Shown here one piece after another: positions 7,870 to 15,787 of a DNA stretch of 63,678 nucleotides (position 1 is its first letter; each line of letters opens with the position of its first letter). The stretch is taken from the NCBI GenBank assembly GCA_004028745.1, contig RAZP01000023.1:1-63678 (forward strand). The letters are read 5' to 3'. The stretch is from Prosthecochloris sp. GTDB lineage: Bacteria; Bacteroidota; Chlorobiia; Chlorobiales; Chlorobiaceae. Made by a program: the position numbers and the translations under genes. Below the pieces are notes generated by a model that was given only the letters and a program-made list of their open reading frames with translations, ran no database searches and was not told the origin of the DNA.

Positions 7870-10173
7870 TCACGTGACCCCTCGATAATTGCCTTTGAGG
7901 TACTCTCTTCCGATAACCGCCTGGCCGAGAGAAATACCTCCGTCATTGCATGGCACTTGTTCATGGGCAAGTACCGTATAGCCCTGCCGTTCCAGTTTTG
8001 CGATCAAGCCTTCGAACAGCAAAGCGTTCTGAAATACTCCGCCGCTGAGAGCCACCCTGCGAATCCCTGAAAAGCCAACTGCTTTTTTAATAACATCATA
8101 CAGAAAATCAACAATTGTTACATGAAATCTTCTGCTGATTGTTGAAATATCCGCCCCCGAACGAACTGCCGATACAACGTCACGAATCAGAGGCGAAACC
8201 GTAATATGCCATCTATTGCTGCTTGCAGGAACCACACCCCAGGAAAAAGGCTCTCCTTCAAGAGTCCCCGCGGCAAGCATGAGCTCAACCGCAGCCTGGC
8301 CCTCATAACTGATATCACTGCGCAAGCCGCTCAAAGCAGCGACAGCATCAAAAAGCCTTCCACAACTGCTTGTCAGAGGAGAATTGATTCCCTTTTCAAG
8401 AATCTGAGCAATACCCGTAGTATCCTTATCCTTTAAGAAATCAAGCTCGGGAAGAGCTCCGAAACTATGATACAGGTAGCCTGCAGCAACTTTCCAGGGA
8501 TGAGCAACCGCTGCATCACCGCCGGGCAGAGGCACCGGCTCGAGCGACGCAAAGCGAAATGCGCCTGACGCATCACCGATCAGGATTTCTCCCCCCCAGC
8601 TTGTCCCGTCGACCCCATACCCCGTACCATCGAGAATAACGCCAACAGCCGGTTCATCACTGTGGTTTTCCGCCAGACAGGAAACCAGATGCGCATGATG
8701 GTGCTGTACCGGCAGCAGTGGAACGCCTTTCTGTTCCTGAGCCCACTGGGTAGACAGATATGACGGATGCATATCACAGACAAGAAGCTCAGGAGATGCC
8801 TGAAAAATCAACTGCAGATGATCTGCAACTTTTCGGAAATGACTGAACGCCTCGTAATTTTTAAGGTCTCCTATATGCTGGCTCAGGATCGCATTGGATC
8901 CTTTGAGCAAACAAACCGTATTTTTTATTTCAGCACCGGCTGCAAAAATCGGGGGGCCTCCCGAAGAAAGAAGCACGGGTGCAGGAACATAACCTCTGCT
9001 CCGCCTGATCTGACGGAGCTTGCCGGACATATAAACCGTTACAGAATCGTCACATCTGAGATATACCGGCCGGTCATGCACAAGATAATAGTCAGCAATA
9101 TTCTCCAGGCGTGACACTGCCTCATCGTTTTCAATAGCTATGGGTTCATCGGAAGAATTAGCACTTGTCATGACAAGAGCTTCAGGTCCACGTTCCATCA
9201 TGAGCACATGCAAAGGGGTATAAGGCAGCATAATACCCAAACGGTCGTTGCAGGGGGCAATTTCCCCGGCAAGACCTTCTTGCCGCTTTTTTTTCAGCAG
9301 AACGACAGGGGCCTCAGGTGAGCACAGCGCCCGGCGCTCAGCATCACTGACGATACAGAACCTTTCAGCCGTATCTGCGCTTTTTACCATGAGGGCAAAA
9401 GGTTTTTCCTCCCGCCTTTTCCTTCGTCTCAAACGCCGAACGGTTTCGTCATCAAAAGCGTTAACGGCCAGGTGGAAACCTCCTATACCCTTCACCGCGA
9501 CAATCAAGCCGCTCCAAAGCATGTCGAGAGCATGCCCCAGAGGATCGGAACAGTCCACCCTTTTCCCATTCGCGTCAAGCATAAGCAGAGCCGGACCGCA
9601 TACCGGACAGGCATTCGGCTGTGCATGGAACCTCCTGTTCATCGGGTCATGATACTCCCGGTCGCAGTCACCACACATGACGAAATGTTTCATTGACGTG
9701 TACGGGCGATCGTAAGGAATCCGCTCCACAATTGTATACCGGGGACCGCAGTTCGTGCAATTGATGAAAGGATAACCATATCTTCTGTCGGAAAGATCGA
9801 GCAGCTCCCTGCGGCAGTCTTCACAAACAGCAATATCCGGGGAAACCATTGTCTGGACTGCTCCTTCTCCGTTTGAAGAAATAATGACAAAATCCCGGCC
9901 AGGTACCGGAGCAATCTCTTCAATTTCAACAGAGGAAATCTTTGCACGAGGAGGGGCTTTTTCACGCAGATCGCGGCGGAACAGGCCCAGCTTCGAAGCC
10001 TCAATGCCTTGAACCTCGATACAGACACCGAAAGAAGTGTTTCTTATAAAGCCGCTTAACCCGGCCTCTTTTGCAAGGCGGTAGACAAACGGTCTGAATC
10101 CGACTCCTTGAACGATGCCGGAGACACGGTATCTTAATCTTTTTTCAGCTTTGACTTCAGCCATTCTATCCAT
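7870..10173 (-). CDS. hypF: Carbamoyltransferase HypF
   Basis: 767 residues with all HypF modules in order: acylphosphatase-like domain (~13-100, GIVQGVGFRPFVYRLA), two zinc fingers (Cys117/120/139/142 and Cys167/170/189/192), a YrdC-like domain (~205-390), and a Kae1-like carbamoyltransferase domain with HHAHLVSCLAEN and GGVFQNALL. It turns carbamoyl phosphate and ATP into carbamoyl-adenylate and loads HypE. The start at 10173 has a GGAGAGGGG ribosome site about 8 bases upstream and overlaps the end of hypB by 40 bases, indicating coupled translation. Confidence 0.97.
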   Translation of the reverse strand: MDRMAEVKAEKRLRYRVSGIVQGVGFRPFVYRLAKEAGLSGFIRNTSFGVCIEVQGIEASKLGLFRRDLREKAPPRAKISSVEIEEIAPVPGRDFVIISSNGEGAVQTMVSPDIAVCEDCRRELLDLSDRRYGYPFINCTNCGPRYTIVERIPYDRPYTSMKHFVMCGDCDREYHDPMNRRFHAQPNACPVCGPALLMLDANGKRVDCSDPLGHALDMLWSGLIVAVKGIGGFHLAVNAFDDETVRRLRRRKRREEKPFALMVKSADTAERFCIVSDAERRALCSPEAPVVLLKKKRQEGLAGEIAPCNDRLGIMLPYTPLHVLMMERGPEALVMTSANSSDEPIAIENDEAVSRLENIADYYLVHDRPVYLRCDDSVTVYMSGKLRQIRRSRGYVPAPVLLSSGGPPIFAAGAEIKNTVCLLKGSNAILSQHIGDLKNYEAFSHFRKVADHLQLIFQASPELLVCDMHPSYLSTQWAQEQKGVPLLPVQHHHAHLVSCLAENHSDEPAVGVILDGTGYGVDGTSWGGEILIGDASGAFRFASLEPVPLPGGDAAVAHPWKVAAGYLYHSFGALPELDFLKDKDTTGIAQILEKGINSPLTSSCGRLFDAVAALSGLRSDISYEGQAAVELMLAAGTLEGEPFSWGVVPASSNRWHITVSPLIRDVVSAVRSGADISTISRRFHVTIVDFLYDVIKKAVGFSGIRRVALSGGVFQNALLFEGLIAKLERQGYTVLAHEQVPCNDGGISLGQAVIGREYLKGNYRGVT

Positions 10174-10928
10174 ACATCAATCCCCTCTCCCGTCGCCGCG
10201 GAAAGATCGAACCATTCAAGACGGCGGTTGACCTGCATAGCGTTCTCCCTGCATTTCGCGGCATCGAATGAAACATAGGGAAGAAGATCTGTCTTGTTCA
10301 AAATGCAGACATCGGCCTCAAGAAACATTGTCGGGTATTTCAGCGGCTTGTCTTCTCCCTCCGTAACGCTTATTACAACAACTTTCATTGCCTCTCCAAG
10401 GTCAAAAAGCGCCGGGCAGACAAGGTTACCGACATTCTCAATGCAGAGCAAGGAGCTATCCGCAAGCTCCATCTCCCTGACCGCCCGGTTGATCATGAGC
10501 GCGTCGAGATGGCACCCCGTCCCGGTATTAACCTGCAAAACAGGAACACCAAGAGCCTGAATGCGCTCAGCATCCCTCGTTGTCTGCTGATCGCCCTCAA
10601 TAACACTGACCGGGTAATCGGTCTTTATCAACGGGATGATTTTTTCGAGCAGCGAAGTTTTTCCGGAACCCGGTGAGCTTAGAAAATTAATTGCCAAAAC
10701 ATTTTTTGCTTCAAAATATCCCCGGTTTCTTTCCGCCAGCAGGTTGTTCCGCAATAATACATCCTGTTCAACAACAACCTGGCGGCCATGTGTATGCTCA
10801 TGAGCGTGAGAATCATGCTCATGATGGTGACCGTGTTCATCGTTATCGACATGAACATGATATGAAGCATCTCCGGGCTTATAGATGACAGCACCGTCGC
10901 TTGAAGAACAACCGCAAGTATTGCACAT
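10134..10928 (-). CDS. hypB: Hydrogenase nickel-incorporation GTPase HypB
   Basis: 264 residues. The N-terminus is MCNTCGCSSS (high-affinity nickel motif) followed by a histidine-rich stretch (~24-48, HGHHHEHDSHAHEHTHG) likely to store nickel. The GTPase domain has a P-loop SSPGSGKTS (Lys90), DQQT and NKTD. HypB with HypA inserts nickel into the hydrogenase large subunit. The histidine-rich tail is of the storage type (as in Bradyrhizobium HypB), whereas E. coli HypB lacks it. Confidence 0.97.
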   Translation of the reverse strand: MCNTCGCSSSDGAVIYKPGDASYHVHVDNDEHGHHHEHDSHAHEHTHGRQVVVEQDVLLRNNLLAERNRGYFEAKNVLAINFLSSPGSGKTSLLEKIIPLIKTDYPVSVIEGDQQTTRDAERIQALGVPVLQVNTGTGCHLDALMINRAVREMELADSSLLCIENVGNLVCPALFDLGEAMKVVVISVTEGEDKPLKYPTMFLEADVCILNKTDLLPYVSFDAAKCRENAMQVNRRLEWFDLSAATGEGIDVWIEWLKSKLKKD

Positions 10929-10934
10929 AATTAT

Positions 10935-10972
10935 TAATTGCTTGTTGAATTGTTGATTCGTTGAGTTGTTGA
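10935..10972. repeat. Octamer tract (TTGTTGAA type) between hypB and hypA
   Basis: Four or five 8-base words, TTGTTGAA TTGTTGAT TCGTTGAG TTGTTGAC, run in a row. The same word family occurs at 1465-1498, 5963-5992, 26136-26155 and 41874-41895. 11001-11077 then holds a GTAGGGGC/CCCCGTG-type palindrome and 11088-11128 a TGACTTT heptamer tract, so the whole hypB-hypA gap is repeat. Confidence 0.75.
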
Positions 10973-11000
10973 CCCCTACTTGTATAAATTGCCGGACAGA

Positions 11001-11077
11001 CCCCGTGAAATAATCGATCTATTTTACCCCTGTGTAATATTCGTTCTTATTACACGGGGGGCCTGCCCCTACATGAA
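11001..11077. repeat. Palindromic repeat of the GTAGGGGC family
   Basis: The segment contains ACCCCGTGAAATAA paired with TTATTACACGGGG and ends in GGCCTGCCCCTACA. Related GTAGGGGC palindromes lie at 26397-26435, 41633-41662 and 59228-59257. It lies in the spacer between hypA and hypB and could form a stable hairpin in the transcript. Confidence 0.6.
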
Positions 11078-11136
11078 ACCTTTTCACTTTTGACCTTTGA
11101 CTTTTTACTTTTTGAATTTTTTTTGACTTCCCCTTG

Positions 11137-11481
11137 TCACTCCTCAAGAATAATAGATTTGATCAAAAGCTCCCTGCCTGACACAAGGTCCGTTTTGAAA
11201 GATCCGCAGGAATCACATGTAGAGTAATAAAAATTCATGGAAAAACGCCGCCCACACTCGCTGCACACTCCCACGGGCTGAATCTCCCGGATATCAAGAG
11301 CCGCACCCTCGGCAATAGTGCCTTTGGCAGCTGCGGAAAAACAGAATTTCAGAGACCCCACCTCTACACCCGCCAGTTTCCCAACTTCCAGCTCTATGCC
11401 GTTAACTTTTTTTGCATGCTCTTCCTCAGCTTTTGCAGCAACGGCATCAATAATGGAAAGTGCTATTGACATTTCATGCAT
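11137..11481 (-). CDS. hypA: Hydrogenase maturation nickel metallochaperone HypA
   Basis: 114 residues beginning MHEMSIA, whose His2 is the nickel ligand. A zinc-binding site of two CxxC pairs is present (Cys73/76 and Cys89/92). HypA delivers nickel with HypB. It is the first gene of the leftward hyp set; the spacer to divergent pyrB (11482-11792) is where the hyp promoter should lie, though I cannot point to one. That spacer is largely repeat. Confidence 0.95.
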   Translation of the reverse strand: MHEMSIALSIIDAVAAKAEEEHAKKVNGIELEVGKLAGVEVGSLKFCFSAAAKGTIAEGAALDIREIQPVGVCSECGRRFSMNFYYSTCDSCGSFKTDLVSGRELLIKSIILEE

Positions 11482-11607
11482 AACCCAGGGCCTGATTGTT
11501 TTGAAAGTAACAACCTACACTTCAAAATCATTTCCTTTTGCCGGCAAGCTCACTTTCCTTTTCCTAAATCTTACCTTTTCTCCCTCACTCAGCACTAATC
11601 CTTTCTT

Positions 11608-11720
11608 TCCGATTACGAGTACGATTACCGCTTCGCTGATATAGTGACAAGTGACCAGTAACGAGTGACAAAGGTTCAGTCACCAATTGCACACTGCCAA
11701 CTGAAGACTGCTAACTGATT
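11608..11720. repeat. Mosaic of three short-repeat families upstream of pyrB
   Basis: In order: a GATTACGAGTACGATTACCG hexamer/CGCTTCGCTGA module (11608-11640), a GTGACAA GTGACCA GTAACGA GTGACAA heptamer tract (11641-11672), and an ACTGCCA ACTGAAG ACTGCTA ACTGATT heptamer tract (11692-11720). These join directly to the pyrB promoter region. Confidence 0.8.
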
Positions 11721-11751
11721 TTCGAAGAGCCCTTTATTTTTTGTACATTTG
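11721..11751 (+). promoter_or_regulatory. Putative pyrB promoter (TTCG-N19-TACATTTG)
   Basis: TACATTTG at 11744-11751 matches the TAnnTTTG -10 box known from Bacteroidota RNA polymerase and probably used by Chlorobiota, with a weak TTTTCG-like -33 element 19 bases upstream. It is 41 bases before the TTG start of pyrB. The same octamer appears 115 bases before the porin gene (14029). Confidence 0.4.
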
Positions 11752-11792
11752 CTGAAAATATACCACCTCACACTATTGAAAAAATTGCTGCA

Positions 11793-12731
11793 TTGAAACA
11801 CCTCACAGGATTATCCGGTATATCCGCGGCAAAAATCACGGAAATTCTTGACAAAGCTGCCCTTCATAAAGAGTTGTTCCTGAATGCAGAAAACGAGATT
11901 CCTCAAACATTGAAAGGAAAACGCATCGTTCTGGCATTTTTCGAGAACTCAACCAGAACAAGGTTTTCTTTTGAAATAGCCGCCCGTAACCTTGGTGCGG
12001 TCACCCTTAATTTTACCGCTTCATCGAGCAGCGTCAGTAAAGGGGAAAGCATTGTCGATACCATAAGAAACCTGGAGGCCATGCAGGTCAATGCTTTCAT
12101 TATCCGCCATCCTTCTCCAGGCTCAGCCGAACAGATCAGCCGCATAACCGACAAACATGTTATCAATGCCGGCGACGGCACACACGAACACCCGACGCAG
12201 GCACTGCTGGACATTTTTACATTACAAGATTATTTCGGATCGCTTCAGGATACCAAAATCATGATTCTCGGCGATATATTGCATAGCCGCGTTGCCCGGT
12301 CGAATATTTTCGGGCTTACCACCCTTGGAGCAAATGTCGGCGTCTGCAGTCCGGTATCACTTCTTCCCGGCAATGTAAACTCTCTTGGTGTCAGGGTATT
12401 TACCGGGCTCGATGACGCTATCAGGTGGGCGGATGCCGCGATAGTGCTCAGGCTCCAGTTGGAAAGAACAACCGGCGGTTATCTCCCCTCGCTCGAAGAC
12501 TATTCGCTCAGTTTCGGACTCACTGACGAAAGGCTCGAGAAAATCCGCAAGCACATGCTTGTCCTTCATCCGGGCCCGATCAACAGGGAAATAGAGATTT
12601 CAAGTAATGTGGCTGACCGTATCCAGCCCCCTGGTTATTCAAAAAGTGTCTTGCTCGAGCAGGTAACCAACGGAGTCGCCGTGCGAACCGCCATCCTGGA
12701 AATGCTGCTCACCGGACAAAACGGAAGTTAA
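11793..12731 (+). CDS. pyrB: Aspartate carbamoyltransferase, catalytic chain
   Basis: 312 residues. The carbamoyl-phosphate motif FFENSTRTRFSFE and the aspartate-side motif HPGPINRE are both present, with HEHPTQALLD in the middle. It makes N-carbamoyl-aspartate in pyrimidine synthesis. The start is TTG (MKHLTGLSG); no nearby ATG fits the family start better. No regulatory-chain gene (pyrI) follows, so it is likely a PyrB that acts alone or with partners elsewhere. It lies divergent from hypA. Confidence 0.96.
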   Translation: MKHLTGLSGISAAKITEILDKAALHKELFLNAENEIPQTLKGKRIVLAFFENSTRTRFSFEIAARNLGAVTLNFTASSSSVSKGESIVDTIRNLEAMQVNAFIIRHPSPGSAEQISRITDKHVINAGDGTHEHPTQALLDIFTLQDYFGSLQDTKIMILGDILHSRVARSNIFGLTTLGANVGVCSPVSLLPGNVNSLGVRVFTGLDDAIRWADAAIVLRLQLERTTGGYLPSLEDYSLSFGLTDERLEKIRKHMLVLHPGPINREIEISSNVADRIQPPGYSKSVLLEQVTNGVAVRTAILEMLLTGQNGS

Positions 12732-12757
12732 CGCACTCAGCACAAAAAAAATAAAAC

Positions 12758-13615
12758 ATGCAAAAAAGGTTTATCACGCTATTGGCTGCACTGTTGATCG
12801 TTACAGCATCAGCCCAGGCTGCTTTTGCCGGCCCCACATTCCGGACAATGTTTCCTCACCTTCTTGCTGACCCTCTTGAACCGAGGATTGCCATCATGCC
12901 CTGGCTCGACAATGATTATCTTCAACTCGACATCGGCACATCGGCAGACCTTTACCAGAGCAAAAGCGGCCGGTTCGCTTTCGGAATAGATTTCGGCACA
13001 TATTCCCTTTTGCGAAGAGAAGATAACTTCAAATTTCCGGTGGATACGATCGACTACCTGTTCGGAGTCAACGCTACCTGGAAACAGCCGCTTGAAAAGG
13101 ATACACTGCCATTTGACGAGCTTTCCGCAAGACTGCGCATCACTCATATTTCGGCTCATTTCGAAGACGGACACTATGACGAAGAGGCTGATGAATGGAT
13201 AAACGAGGAAGAAAGTCCTTTCGGCATTCCATTCACCTACAGCCGCGAATTCATCAACCTCGTTCTGGCGCTTTCCTCAGAAAACCATCGTTTTTATCTC
13301 GGTTACCAGTACCTTTTTCATACTATCCCCGACGATATCAGCCGCCACTCCTTCCAAGCAGGCGCTGAAGTCTCCACCCCTGGCAATACCTACTTGGCGG
13401 CGGATTTCAAACTGCTCCCGGAATGGAATGATGATCTGGATAAAACTGATGGCTTTCACGGAACCTGGAACCTGCAGGCCGGGTGGAGGCTTACGGGGCT
13501 TGGCCTTGAAAACATACGTCTCGCCTATAACTATTTTAACGGCATGAGCCGCCACGGTATGTACTTTTATGATGACGAAAGCTTCAGCACACTCGGACTC
13601 ATTATTGATCTATAA
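12758..13615 (+). CDS. Exported DUF1207-like envelope protein
   Basis: 285 residues with a clear signal peptide (RFITLLAALLIVTASAQAAFA, cleavage near AFA). The mature start, FRTMFPHLLADPLEPRIA, resembles the opening of DUF1207 proteins, which are probably outer-membrane beta-structures. Alternating aromatic/hydrophobic strands and the terminal strand LGLIIDL support a beta-barrel or surface location. Function is not known. It follows pyrB by 26 bases and may be co-transcribed, although no functional link is apparent. Confidence 0.65.
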   Translation: MQKRFITLLAALLIVTASAQAAFAGPTFRTMFPHLLADPLEPRIAIMPWLDNDYLQLDIGTSADLYQSKSGRFAFGIDFGTYSLLRREDNFKFPVDTIDYLFGVNATWKQPLEKDTLPFDELSARLRITHISAHFEDGHYDEEADEWINEEESPFGIPFTYSREFINLVLALSSENHRFYLGYQYLFHTIPDDISRHSFQAGAEVSTPGNTYLAADFKLLPEWNDDLDKTDGFHGTWNLQAGWRLTGLGLENIRLAYNYFNGMSRHGMYFYDDESFSTLGLIIDL

Positions 13616-13752
13616 CGGTGAATCGTAAAACCGTGGAAATGTGCCGGTAAATCCTTTTGCATGGTGCCAAAAGACTCCTCTCCGTTCTGCCTGAAGTCCA
13701 GGATACAGAACAGAGACGTGTTGTATTTGCCCGAGATGTTATCATTACTTTA

Positions 13753-13884
13753 GGGTACCTCTATTAATTACCGTGAGTCCCGATTCTATCGGGATACAAG
13801 GCGGACGGAGCACAGAAACTGGAGACCCGACAAGGTCGGGCCAACGACGTAATCACGGTGCGCAACAAATTAATAGAGGTGCCC
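13753..13884. repeat. Palindromic MITE-like element, TTTA target duplication (copy 2)
   Basis: GGGTACCTCTATTAATTACC at the left and AATTAATAGAGGTGCCC at the right are inverted repeats; TTTA flanks both sides (13749-13752 and 13885-13888). The core carries ACAAGGCGGACGGAGCACAG and an inner hairpin CCCGAC-AA-GGTCGGG. The flanks of the 536-base spacer (13616-14151) show no gene. Confidence 0.85.
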
Positions 13885-14028
13885 TTTAGTTTTTTTTACT
13901 ATTATACCCGTTAAATTACTATGCCCCAAACTCTTATAAATCGTATCTCAACTTATGTGCCCGTGTGTACAGGTGATGAAAATCTGCAAGGATTTGAAAA
14001 GTAACTTCTTTTTTTTATCTGATTTATG

Positions 14029-14036
14029 TACATTTG
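14029..14036 (+). promoter_or_regulatory. Putative porin promoter -10 box (TACATTTG)
   Basis: An exact TAnnTTTG match, with a weak TTCT at the -33 distance. It lies 115 bases upstream of the porin ATG and just before a leader hairpin (14067-14110), so the transcript would carry a long structured leader. Confidence 0.35.
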
Positions 14037-14066
14037 ACAATTAATTTGCATTTGTTCTTTCCCAAC

Positions 14067-14110
14067 AAAGCATTTTGCCCTGTGCGAACGGCAGGTGCTA
14101 ATGCTTTTTT
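14067..14110 (+). promoter_or_regulatory. Terminator-like hairpin in the porin leader
   Basis: AAAGCATT (14067-14074) pairs with AATGCTTT (14100-14107), with an inner TGCC/GGCA pairing, and six T follow the stem's GC. It lies between the putative promoter and the start codon, where a stem plus U-run could attenuate transcription. Regulation is inferred from structure only. Confidence 0.45.
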
Positions 14111-14151
14111 ATTACTTGAAGCAACACAAAACCTAACGGAGAAAAACAGCA

Positions 14152-15243
14152 ATGAAAAAACTTCTATCGCTTGTATTTGCGCTCGCGATGACCGCTGCCT
14201 TTGTTACCACAGCAGAGGCCAGCGTCAAGATCAGCGGTGACGCAATGGTTCGCCCGAGATACGAGACGTATGAGTTCAAAGGAGATTATACAAAGCAGGC
14301 TGATGACCTGTACTGGCTTTACAGGGTTCGCTTGAGATTGGCAGCAGATCTTGGCGAAGGCTACTTTGCAAAAGCCTTGCTTGCAAGTGAAACACCTGGC
14401 TGGTTCGCCGCAGTCGGAGGAAAAGGAGGGTTCCCGGCATCACTTTCAAAAGAATTCGGTGTCAACCAGTTCTACTTCGGCCGAATGATGGAAAACTCTC
14501 ACTATCTGACAGGTTATGCGCCGGTCAACAGCTTTAACAACCCTATCTACGATCTCATTGTTTTCCCGTTCCAGCCGGTCGAGATCCCTTACTTCCTGTA
14601 CTTTAACGACAGAATCTTTGCGCTCAATTACGGCGCGAAGGTCGGCCCTGGAGAGCTGAACACCTCTCTTCTCGTGCTTGACAACGACATGCAGGAAGAC
14701 GACGTTTTCGAAGACGCCTACGCGATTCACGTGATGTATAAAACCAACATCGGAAATGTCACCATCGACCCGCAGCTTCTTGCCGCGATAACCGATGCTG
14801 ACCTTGATGCAGCTTCACATTCGCTCAAAGTACCTTTAGCCACTCTCGGTGTCGACCACGAGTACCAGAACGTCACTCCATGGAGCGTCGGCACCAACGT
14901 TGTCATTCCTGCCGGCGATACCAAGTTCACACTCAGCGGCTTCTACACTGCATGCAATAACGGCGATGTAGAGTATGACGGCTACCTTTTCAGAGTCAAA
15001 GCTGAGCACGGCCCGATCAGAGCATGGGTGGATTACAGCAGCACGGATGACGAAAGCTTCGGGCGTTCCGACAACTACAGCAGCATGTTCGTCTGGGCTC
15101 AGTATAACTACAAGGTCTATGAGTCATCCATGGGCAGCTTCACTCTGTCTCCGACTGTCCGCTACATCTCATCTGAATTCAACAACGACGAGCTTGAATT
15201 CAACCGTCTGAGAACGGAACTCTGGGCACAGGTTGCATTTTAA
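14152..15243 (+). CDS. Outer-membrane porin-like beta-barrel protein
   Basis: 363 residues. The signal peptide KKLLSLVFALAMTAAFVTTA is cleaved near AEA/S. The mature chain is rich in alternating strands and ends in ELWAQVAF, with the terminal phenylalanine used as the outer-membrane insertion signal. I read it as a general or alginate-type porin of about 16 strands; the exact family is not certain. AACGGAG precedes the ATG. A strong terminator follows, so the gene is monocistronic and is probably highly expressed. Confidence 0.75.
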   Translation: MKKLLSLVFALAMTAAFVTTAEASVKISGDAMVRPRYETYEFKGDYTKQADDLYWLYRVRLRLAADLGEGYFAKALLASETPGWFAAVGGKGGFPASLSKEFGVNQFYFGRMMENSHYLTGYAPVNSFNNPIYDLIVFPFQPVEIPYFLYFNDRIFALNYGAKVGPGELNTSLLVLDNDMQEDDVFEDAYAIHVMYKTNIGNVTIDPQLLAAITDADLDAASHSLKVPLATLGVDHEYQNVTPWSVGTNVVIPAGDTKFTLSGFYTACNNGDVEYDGYLFRVKAEHGPIRAWVDYSSTDDESFGRSDNYSSMFVWAQYNYKVYESSMGSFTLSPTVRYISSEFNNDELEFNRLRTELWAQVAF

Positions 15244-15272
15244 AAGTTTCTGATGAAGACCCGTCGGGAATT

Positions 15273-15303
15273 AAAAAGCCGCAGCGTTAACTGCGGCTTT
15301 TTA
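15273..15303 (+). terminator. Rho-independent terminator after the porin gene
   Basis: AAAAGCCGCAG and CTGCGGCTTTT form an 11-bp perfect stem with a CGTTAA loop, followed by TTAT. It lies 30 bases after the porin stop. Confidence 0.9.
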
Positions 15304-15353
15304 TATACCCAAACTATTGCCCACACCATTATTTTGTCAAGGTCTATTCACTA

Positions 15354-15445
15354 TTAACAATTGTTAACACCACACTTTTCAAACAGACTTTTTTTTCATT
15401 AAATTATGACAAGTCTTTTCGATAAAAGACTTTTGTTTCAACAAA
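15354..15445 (+). promoter_or_regulatory. Three palindromes upstream of the symporter operon
   Basis: TTAACAATTGTTAA (15354-15367) is a perfect 14-bp palindrome typical of a dimeric repressor site. AAGTCTTTT-CGAT-AAAAGACTT (15411-15432) is a perfect 9-bp stem. TTTGTT-TC-AACAAA (about 15433-15446) follows. They lie within 110 bases of the DUF4212 start and suggest tight control of the operon. Confidence 0.5.
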
Positions 15446-15463
15446 CCTTAAACCATTGATGCC

Positions 15464-15739
15464 ATGGAAAAAGGAAAACTACAGGAATACTGGCAGACCA
15501 ATCTCAAATACTTGGTAGGGCTGCTTGCAATCTGGTTCGTTGTGTCCTACGGTTTGGGCATTTTTCTGGCTGAACCGCTCAATGCCATCCGCTTTCCTGA
15601 ATGGAGTGGGGGGGGAGGATTTCAATTGGGCTTCTGGTTCGCCCAGCAAGGCTCGATTTATGTTTTTGTTATCCTGATTTTCGTGTATGTCGGTCTGATG
15701 AACCGGCTGGATAAAAAGTATGATGTACACGAAGATTAA
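15464..15739 (+). CDS. DUF4212 small subunit of a sodium/solute symporter
   Basis: 91 residues with two predicted membrane segments (~14-36 and ~60-82) and the family features WQTNLKYLVGLLAIWFVVSY and FWFAQQGSIYVFVILIF. DUF4212 proteins (TIGR03647) are encoded directly before an SSS-family symporter, as here (48-base gap), and are thought to be its small subunit. The membrane is the site of action; the substrate is not proven. Confidence 0.9.
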   Translation: MEKGKLQEYWQTNLKYLVGLLAIWFVVSYGLGIFLAEPLNAIRFPEWSGGGGFQLGFWFAQQGSIYVFVILIFVYVGLMNRLDKKYDVHED

Positions 15740-15787
15740 CCGTCCCCATACAACCAGTTTTCAAAAATTATTTAACCAAAAAAAATC

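Noticed and set aside
10134..10173. Possible frameshift between hypB and hypF because of the 40-base overlap
   Set aside because: Both proteins are complete at both ends; the overlap is a normal coupled junction with a ribosome site inside hypB.
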